Source: Pyrrhoderma lamaoense (Eukaryota; Basidiomycota; Agaricomycetes; Hymenochaetales; Hymenochaetaceae). From it: DNA of 64,000 nt. Position numbers and translations under genes: made by a program. The stretch spans positions 186,001 to 250,000 of the forward strand of contig NBAZ01000007.1 of assembly GCA_002794735.1 (NCBI GenBank), given 5' to 3'. The notes beneath the pieces were generated by a model, which was not told where the DNA came from, did no database searches, and saw nothing but the letters and a program-made list of their open reading frames with translations. Below are positions 57,370 through 64,000 of this stretch, one piece after another; the first letter of the stretch is position 1; each line of letters starts with the position of its first letter.

Positions 57370-59103
57370 TTAAGCACTAGAAACCGACGATTTGTCCAAG
57401 TCTACGTCAGACTTGGCTACCACTTCAGAGTCCTTTCTCCAAAACATCCAGACACTCAATATATCCTGAATGAAATCACGGAATTAGTTAAAAACTGTAA
57501 ATCGGGATAAGAGATTTCACTAGACCTTTTCTAACCCAAAGATAAGGAAAACGACTATCGGCACTGGTAAAGCATGATCGTGAATGCTTGAAGGGAAAAG
57601 AGATGATTTACATACGTGAAGCTTCAAGAAGATCTATGACACCATTGTACAGGTTATTTTTAGCGAACCCTACGATTAGTGTCTCGTCCGGGCGGAGGAC
57701 AAAGACTAGTGTTAGGCTGATGTACGTAGGAAGTGAATAGGTATGGCAAATACGAAGAATGATGTATATTTTTTACTTACGCAAGACATACTGTGCGAAA
57801 TAGACTAAACAAAGCGACACGTATAAATAGAGCTTTCCAATTTCCGGTTTTAGATCGGAGTTTTGCTTCTATATAACGGCCATTTCGAAAAACATAAAAC
57901 ACTATAGCCACTTTTGTAACAATACAGTGACAAGCCATCATCGTCATTGGCATCATGATAAGAGAACTTCACGTTATAGTTAGAAAATGTATAACTTACC
58001 CTCTAGGCAGAGCGTGGAGAATGACAGCGCATTGATGATGATATATACGTCCCGTAAACTTGACTTCCAAGTCAGGGGATACTGGATATATCAGAGCAGG
58101 AATGAACGTACAGATTTAACCCAGGGGAGAGTGAGTAAGTGAAATCTGCATTCTGTAAGATAACACAGTAGAAAGCGGTAGGAACTGATAGATTTGACCC
58201 TGGAATGGTAGTCCCGTCCGAATCGAGAGCCTCTGGACTTCCAATCTAATAAAATATATGTTGGCTCAGAAACGCATTTGAGTTAAACGTAGATTGAATT
58301 CACAATCATTGAGTAGACGGCAAGAAAAGCGAATGCGACAAATGGTATCCCAATGAGCTATTTATAAGTCATGTGTAAGAGCCAATTTGACAGGTACCTC
58401 AAACTGAAGATACTTGAAATCGTACCGAACAAGTATATACTAAACTCCTTCTGCGGGAAGAGTTTGATGCCGCACCGTCAATATCTCCTCTCATTAGCGA
58501 GATCAACAACACAAAAAGCTGAGACAGTATCAAAAGAGATAAGAAACGAGAGACAAAAGAGTTACGCACATGGAGCACTAGTGAGAGCGTTAATCCTAGT
58601 GTTCTGTATTGTATCAAAAATGCCATTTTAATCGGTGTTTTAAGTTATCATACAATGGAAAAACCTTACAATACCTGGACACCAACTACCAGCGAGGCTT
58701 GAATAAGGCATATATTATAGGTTGGTTGTAGTGAAAGTAAGTCATCTTTGCTTCTTCCTCTGTAAAGACTATAGAGTCGTATCATCAGTTTCATGTACAC
58801 TGAGCTCGTGAAGTATATTCCTCACATAATAGAGTAAACAATGGAAGAAAATATCCATGAAATACAAAATGCGACAAAAATGGGGTGTCGCTTGACTTTC
58901 CGAGAGAAAATAATAGTGAGGACGAGAATGGGAAGGAGGATATGTCCTCCGACTATCTGAAGACCAAGAAAAATCGATTCGTCAACTCGCTGGACTAAAA
59001 GAAATGTACGGTTATAAAGCGTTCATCATAAGGTACTGGCTCAATAGTGCGTACTGTGTTGAATATGGTCAAGTACCCTTGCATTGTCATCCAATTCTGA
59101 CAT
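57370..59103 (-). CDS. Multi-pass (7TM-like) membrane protein, copy 2
   Basis: Second copy of the membrane-protein gene, read from the ATG at 59101-59103 (MSELDDNARVLDHIQH). The second exon is nearly identical to that of copy 1: 'RVDESIFLGLQIVGGHILLP', 'ILVLTIIFSRKVKRHPIF' and 'VAFCISWIFSSIVYSI'. Next come 'LGLTLSLVLHVRNSF', 'LLISLMRGDIDGAASNSSRR', 'RSLVYTC', 'LIGIPFVAFAFLAVYSM', 'WKALFIRVALFSLFRTVCL', 'DETLIVGFAKNNLYNGVIDL' and the last exon 'DILSVWMFWRKDSEVVAKSD', ending SSVSSA. About seven membrane spans are expected. A frame slip remains near 57890-57900. The function is unknown; the layout is receptor-like. It is the better preserved copy. Confidence 0.55.
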
Positions 59104-60219
59104 GATTACGAGCTCGAAGAAAAGGAGCAAGTTTTGTAAGTGAGGATGAACTTATGCGATGGATTGATTCCAAGCTTTTATGAGACGTGCAACGAGCTAC
59201 AGAAATAGAGCCATCTGAATTGCAACGGATACAATGCGCTGTAGCGGTATTAAGGAACCAATCGGTAGGGAGCAGTTACCCACATCAATCATACTGAGAT
59301 TGATCAAGGAACTTGAAGTTGACTTATCGGTTACTATTATCAATACTCTAGTCGTCAGAGATGCAAGTCACGCTAGGATGACGAGTCCTTCTTCTTCTTG
59401 AATACTCTTAGGGTTCAAAGACGATACCTTCATATAGCAAAGAAGAAAGTTAAGACACATCTGGTACGTCGGATGTAAAAAGAAATCGAAGTACTTTCAT
59501 GATATCTAGGTTATAAAAGAGGTACAAGAAGAAATCGGCGATTTCCGAAGTCCGAAATCACCAATCAGCAATAAAATCAAAGTAATCAGATAGATGGTAG
59601 TGAAGTTCAACTTACTTCTCGGAGACTTGGCCCTTTGCTCGCTTCCAAAATGTCAACCCCGGTGCATCCAGACTATGCCGCTTACTACTACATATTCCAG
59701 ATCACCGAGCTGTCACTGACTAAATCACCAAATCAATAGTAATCGCATCTTTGTCGTCGCTCTGTAGCATGAAATAGGATACAGGATCTGAAGAAGCGAT
59801 ACCAAGTTTCGTGAAGTACTTACTGGCACGTTCGTTCTTATAGCCTATTATGCTATTGCCATCAAGGGTATAAGCTCCGTAGCAGGTGAATCGATTATCA
59901 CCACCATATATGAGCCTCCAATTTGATCGTATACGTACAACTGTACATCACTTAACAATAAGCTTTCAAACCGTCTTGATCTATGATCAAGTATCCCTGT
60001 CTACTGACATTGCTGACACTGTTACAACCAGTAGCTCGTCAAATCAGAATCTCCGTATCATCCCATAACCAGCAAACTATTGTTAATTGAATCAGTCTAT
60101 ACAAGATAAGAAAGAGTAACTGACTGGTTCACCCGCGTAAGTCACAAGTTCTCTATTGTTGCATGCTCAATCGAGCATGTCGAAATAGGCCTTGGAAGTA
60201 CTGGGTTGTACAACGGAGT
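59104..60219. other. Region upstream of membrane-protein copy 2
   Basis: This 1.1-kb AT-rich stretch contains the copy 2 promoter. I see no gene and no clear similarity to the matching region upstream of copy 1 beyond the first exon. Confidence 0.35.
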
Positions 60220-60780
60220 CATAGAGTACCTCAAGGCTACTTGTATATTAAGGAATAGCTTTCCTCATCCTGAGTACTGCGCAATTATAATCAAGCAACC
60301 TCCATATTAATGCACAAACAAGCAAACGAAAGAGGTGAAGGTAGCACGCACGATACAATGACATTTCAGACTCATAGATCTAGTAGATTCTACGTTCCCA
60401 CCAAGAAATAAGATAGTGTGGCTTACATTGCTTATCATCGACAACATTGTTGCACATCGTCTACATCCTTAGAGTTCATCAACGAGCTATATTGAGCAGA
60501 CAACCAGTGGGATAACCAGGTTATATGATGGAGGGGGGGAGGGAGGGTTAATCTAGCAAGTCTCAATTCCTGCATGAGACCATTCTGTTTTCACGTACCT
60601 CACTATCTCAGACTTGATATCCTTTCTCCAAAACACTCAACACTGTCTACATATCCTACCATAGTAAGTCTCAAAACTGTTATAGTGGGAATCAGAAAAT
60701 TTCATTGCGGCCTCTTACTAACTCAATATTCTACAAAACGGCCCCAATTACTTTCAAGTAACAGAGTAACAAAATAAGAT
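60220..60780 (-). pseudogene. 3'-end relic of a third membrane-protein copy
   Basis: The stretch around 60618-60655 shares CCTTTCTCCAAAACA and the following AT-rich text with the last-intron border region of copies 1 and 2. 60560-60605 matches the terminal exon area (CTGTTTT then a degraded stop), and 60226-60270 matches the 3' flank of copy 1 near 52795. The upstream exons of a full gene are missing and the frame is gone. It looks like a decayed remnant of the same family. Confidence 0.5.
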
Positions 60781-61179
60781 GAAGTCAGTATCATAATCAT
60801 GATAACAGAGCAACAAACCTGATTTTCAATATTCTCGTCGATATCTCAGTATGATCCCTCATCTGCACCATCTCTATCGCGTGTTTGGTGCGGAGAAGTC
60901 GTACATACAGGTGCACCAGCCATCCTATTTCGCTCTTGATAACATTCATCAAAGAAAATCAGCCGATCAAGAGTATCTGTACAAAAATGTCGTCTCAGAC
61001 CATACTTGAAAAAAAAAAATGAAAAAAAAGAAACGAAAAGCATGTCAACAGGCACGTCGTCAAACAAGCCTTTGACCTTTCCCATAATTAGGAAATTATG
61101 TTTTAATCAAAAAAAAAAACTTGCAACTCCCGAAAAAATAAAGGGAGGGAGGTCCAATGTGTAGACTTCCACGGAGACT

Positions 61180-61410
61180 ATCACCAATGCACGAAGTCAG
61201 CAAATGGACAACAAAGTTAATATACATGATACCAGCTCATGTGGTTCTCGCCCCCCAGAGGCTAAAGCAGCGCAGCGTATTAGCGTATCATCGACTTATC
61301 AACTTTACGCCAACAACATCATGGAACACCCAAAAAGCTAATTTATCTAGCCCTAATAGCTGTTTATCAAACACCAGTAATCAACGACTTGTCCCAATCA
61401 AGCCCAACTG
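61180..61410 (-). pseudogene. 3'-flank relic of a fourth membrane-protein copy
   Basis: Weak but ordered similarity to 57120-57420: CATGATAC, then CCAGAGG-TAAAG, then GCCAACAACA (GTCAACAACG in copy 2), then CGACTTGTCC near the position of the copy 2 terminal exon. No reading frame survives. The order of shared blocks supports common origin more than any single block does. Confidence 0.35.
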
Positions 61411-61465
61411 ATCAGACTAAACTCCCTTAGACCACCAGCCATCAACCATCCCTTCTCCAATCACA

Positions 61466-61560
61466 CACACACACATACACACACATACACACACATACAC
61501 ACACACACGCATACATACATAAATACACACACAAACACAAGCACACACATACAACCATAA
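61466..61560. repeat. CA-rich microsatellite
   Basis: Interrupted (CA)n/(CATA)n tract with regular ACACACATAC units in its first half and looser ACACA units to the end. Confidence 0.9.
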
Positions 61561-61785
61561 CTCTCAACAAACGGGTATTCAAAATAGACGAGGACGGGGA
61601 TAACGAAAACAAGGTCTCAAGTGTCTATAAGGCAGGATCAGAAGTTCTACTACACCCCCCCCCAGTCAAGCTTAGTCTCGGTCTCAGTCTCAGTCTCATC
61701 CTCATCTCATCCTCATCCTCATCCTCATTCAAAAGTTTGAAGTTCGAAGTTTGAAAGTGTAATGATTGAACAGTGGGGTTCAGTT

Positions 61786-61802
61786 CCCCCCCCCCCCCCC
61801 CC
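61786..61802. repeat. C17 homopolymer
   Basis: Uninterrupted run of 17 C, the longest homopolymer I found in the window. It lies about 130 bp after another C-run (C8 near 61655). Confidence 0.9.
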
Positions 61803-62151
61803 TTTCTCTAATTCTGATAATCAACCAAATTTTCAGTTTCTCAAAATAAGAAACCAACCAAACCAAAAACTTCATTCCTTTTGTCTGCCAACTGAGATTG
61901 AGATTAAGATTCGAGGTTTATGATTTGTGATTTGTAACCCGCGGTATATATTGATATATTTATTCATATATAACAAAACAAGTTCTCCTTTTTTTTTAAC
62001 TCCGTTTCTTTCTCTTCCTACCCTAAATAAACAAAAACAAAGGAAAAGAAGAACATCAAAAGCCAATGGTAACAAACAAAAGATAGACGTGAACGAAAGC
62101 GAGAACGAAAAGCCGGAGGAGAGAGGGGAAGGGTAAGACGAAGACGAAACG

Positions 62152-62183
<32 letters not shown>

Positions 62184-62184
62184 A
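62152..62184. repeat. GA microsatellite
   Basis: Near-perfect (GA)n run with one ATA interruption, inside a longer purine tract. Confidence 0.9.
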
Positions 62185-63117
62185 AGTGAAGAAAAAGAAA
62201 GTTCAGTCCATCCCAAATGTAAACACCGAATGAAAAAAGAAGTGAGCAAAAGATTACACTAAAAAAAAGAGAAAAATGAAAAAGAGGGAAAAGGCCAGGA
62301 AAGAAGACGAAGGCGGAAAGCTAGTAAAAACATGGGAATAAAAAGAAAGAGTTACGATGAACATAAGATACTTGGTAATTTGATTCGAGTTATGTTATAT
62401 ATCGTGAACAGATAATAGGAAAAAAAAAGGGGGGGATGAGGGAGAAGAAGATAAGTAGTGTACCGAAGAAAGAGGGATAGGGGTAAACGAGAGGTTGGAT
62501 TCTTGTATGAAAACAACGCATACTCCAAAAACTAACGAAGAAAGCAAGGCGAAGAAAATAAACAAATAAATTGTACCAATACTAATATACCAAAGAAAGA
62601 GAGAGAGAGAAAGAGGGGAAAATATCGAATAGCAATAAAAAATATGATATATAGAGATAGGAACACCGAAGGGAGTGAGGATGATAGGTTTTTTTATATT
62701 AAGATAGAGAGACGGGGAGGAGCGTAGCCAAAGGGCTAACTAGTGAAAGGGGAACGTGAAAAACAGAGCATGAGTATGTGTGATGATGATAGTCCGTAAG
62801 TAGGAAGGCAAAAAATGAAAGCAATACACATGTGCACGTCCTCCAAAACAGTTGTCCCTTATTGAATCCAAAGAGACCGAGAGAAAGAGAGAGATAAAAG
62901 ATTAAATAGCATCAACGATCTGATTCCGAAAGATAATGAAAAATTCCACGAGATTACTGAGATTCTATGGAAACAGAGGAGGAAGGAAGGGGGGTATGAG
63001 GTCAAAACGTTGGAGGCACACACACGGCGGCCAGCTTTCTTTTTGAGTACTACAACAACTCTTCCTCTCTTCCTCTCTCTTCACTACCGCCTCATGCCTT
63101 CGGGACTACCTCTTTCA

Positions 63118-64000
63118 CTACCGACACCGTACACCTCTCGACTCCCCCGTTGTGCTTGGTGTGGATGGGGAGGATATCCGTTGTTGTTGCCGTTGTTCAC
63201 GTTCATCATCCCCCAACCGACTTCGGCCCCCAAATCGTTCATACCGTTCAAGCCGTTCATCATCGTGTTCAAAAAGTCCGCGTCCGAAGCTACTTGTTGT
63301 TGCTGATGATGATGATCCGCCGATACTGTACGCAAACCGTCCCTCTGGTGGGGACCCAGGTGAGGTTGTGTTTGATGAGGATGCTGGTGCTGGTGCTGCT
63401 GTTGCAGGTGGTACTTGTCGTTGATAATATGACTGTTGCTGTCCCCCCGCGCCCGCAAACCTTCCTCCCGCCGTCGCAGGTCGACTATTGGCTCCGTTCG
63501 AGATTGATAAGGGTACAAAGCGCCCTCCTGTCGATCCGTCTCCGTCATTGTTGCACAGTTCCATGACAGACAATCGTCGACTCTCCGGCCTCGACCCAGC
63601 TCCTGTCGTGGGTCGACCTCCTGTGGATGATGCTGCTGTTGTTGCTGTAACAACGCCATTCGTCGACGTTGCTCCTCCTCCAAGACATCCTCCTCTACCT
63701 TCTCCTTCTTCACCACGCCCGTGGGCAGTTGACGGTGTAGGCGGTGGCCGCCCAGCACTCGTCCTCCATCCCCCACCAGGGCTGCTGCCGCTCTCATATC
63801 CATATCCCCCACTACCAGGCCCATATCCATATCCACCATCCCCTCCATCATATTGACTCCCATCCCGTCGATACCCATCATCCCCATATCCATCCCCATC
63901 CCCGCCGGACCGACGAGATCCATAGAGGTAGGGTACCCGTCCATGTTGACCCCCACGTCCATCATCCTCTCCGTCGATGTCGTCATCGTCGGATTCCCCG
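63118..64000 (-). CDS. C-terminal part of a low-complexity, possibly regulatory protein (5' part beyond the window)
   Basis: This minus-strand frame is open from the right edge to a TAG at 63118-63120. It starts with an Asp-rich stretch, then Gly/Tyr/Asp repeats ('GYGYGPGSGGYGYESGSSPG'), Thr/Gly text, then 'AGSRPESRRLSVMELCNNDG' and a Ser/Pro/Gln-rich end with 'RGLFEHDDERLERYERFGG'. The basic 'SRRLSVMELC' segment looks like a conserved island in a disordered regulator; I do not recognise the family with confidence. A second minus-strand frame (63084-63986) is also open and His/Gln/Met-rich. I prefer the present one because its composition is like other disordered fungal proteins and it runs to the edge without needing a start. 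Confidence 0.5.
   Translation of the reverse strand, partial: GESDDDDIDGEDDGRGGQHGRVPYLYGSRRSGGDGDGYGDDGYRRDGSQYDGGDGGYGYGPGSGGYGYESGSSPGGGWRTSAGRPPPTPSTAHGRGEEGEGRGGCLGGGATSTNGVVTATTAASSTGGRPTTGAGSRPESRRLSVMELCNNDGDGSTGGRFVPLSISNGANSRPATAGGRFAGAGGQQQSYYQRQVPPATAAPAPASSSNTTSPGSPPEGRFAYSIGGSSSSATTSSFGRGLFEHDDERLERYERFGGRSRLGDDEREQRQQQRISSPSTPSTTGESRGVRCR

Larger units (their letters stand above)
61411..63117. other. Simple-sequence and purine-rich region, probable long 3' UTR of the right-edge gene
   Basis: This 1.7-kb stretch has no credible gene. It begins with a CA microsatellite and C-runs. From about 61980 it is strongly purine-rich on the plus strand, so the minus-strand transcript would be pyrimidine-rich. 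A GA repeat lies at 62152-62184. It probably holds the 3' UTR of the gene at the right edge. Confidence 0.4.

Noticed and set aside
61466..61560. CRISPR-like regular repeat
   Set aside because: It is a CA/CATA microsatellite without spacers, in a eukaryotic context.
61872..62249. Minus-strand Ser/Leu/Phe-rich frame of 125 codons, apparent membrane protein
   Set aside because: Created by the GA-repeat and purine tract read antisense.
63010..63856. Several plus-strand frames (Pro/Tyr- and Arg/Ser-rich) opposite the right-edge gene
   Set aside because: Antisense to a low-complexity coding region; repeats of simple codons keep all frames open.

Overview
The window looks like nuclear DNA of a filamentous basidiomycete, most likely an Agaricomycete. 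Genes carry many short introns (about 50-70 nt, GT..AG). Several families are typical of mushrooms: intronless F-box proteins, a Ser/Thr-rich single-pass membrane protein, and a seven-transmembrane-like family. The housekeeping genes read as fungal. I cannot name the genus. Nothing supports a prokaryotic, plasmid or viral origin, and no CRISPR array or rRNA gene was seen.

Layout. 1-17.9 kb is a dense housekeeping block: eIF2A (minus, running off the left edge), the splicing factor CWC22, the vacuolar lipase ATG15, the ribosome-associated Hsp70 SSZ1, a Rap1-like telomere protein, a dynactin p22-like subunit and CDC73 of the Paf1 complex. 17.9-21.5 kb has no recognisable gene and leads into a Zn2Cys6 transcription factor (21.5-22.9 kb). 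23.4-31.2 kb holds an inositol polyphosphate multikinase, an OPA3-family protein, a secreted GH31 alpha-glucosidase and a gamma-butyrobetaine dioxygenase-like enzyme. 31.4-35.3 kb holds two tandem F-box genes. 36.2-44.6 kb holds HAT1, a Dicer and a phosducin-like protein. 45.5-52 kb holds a mucin-like membrane protein and a CM1-motif (Mto1/PcpA/centrosomin type) microtubule organiser. 52-61.4 kb is a repeat-rich patch with two copies of a membrane-protein gene, two 3'-end relics of further copies and an LTR-like block. 61.4-63.1 kb is simple-sequence and purine-rich DNA. The C-terminus of a low-complexity protein enters from the right edge.

The strongest global observation is technical. Almost every conserved gene is broken by one or more +1-type frame slips that a single extra base would repair. 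Most lie in short homopolymers (G, C, A or T runs). About two dozen such places were found in essential genes. This fits systematic homopolymer under-calling in the assembly much better than mass pseudogenisation, and any automated gene calls on this contig would be fragmented. Intact genes (ATG15, CDC73, dynactin-like, GBBH-like, both F-box genes) show that the effect is scattered.

I found no clearly novel multi-gene system. The items most worth a second look are the decaying array of membrane-receptor-like genes with its LTR-like block, the Rap1-like protein, the Dicer gene with its convergent and divergent neighbours, the 3.6 kb gene-free leader of the Zn2Cys6 gene, and the symmetrical Gcn4-like palindrome between eIF2A and CWC22.
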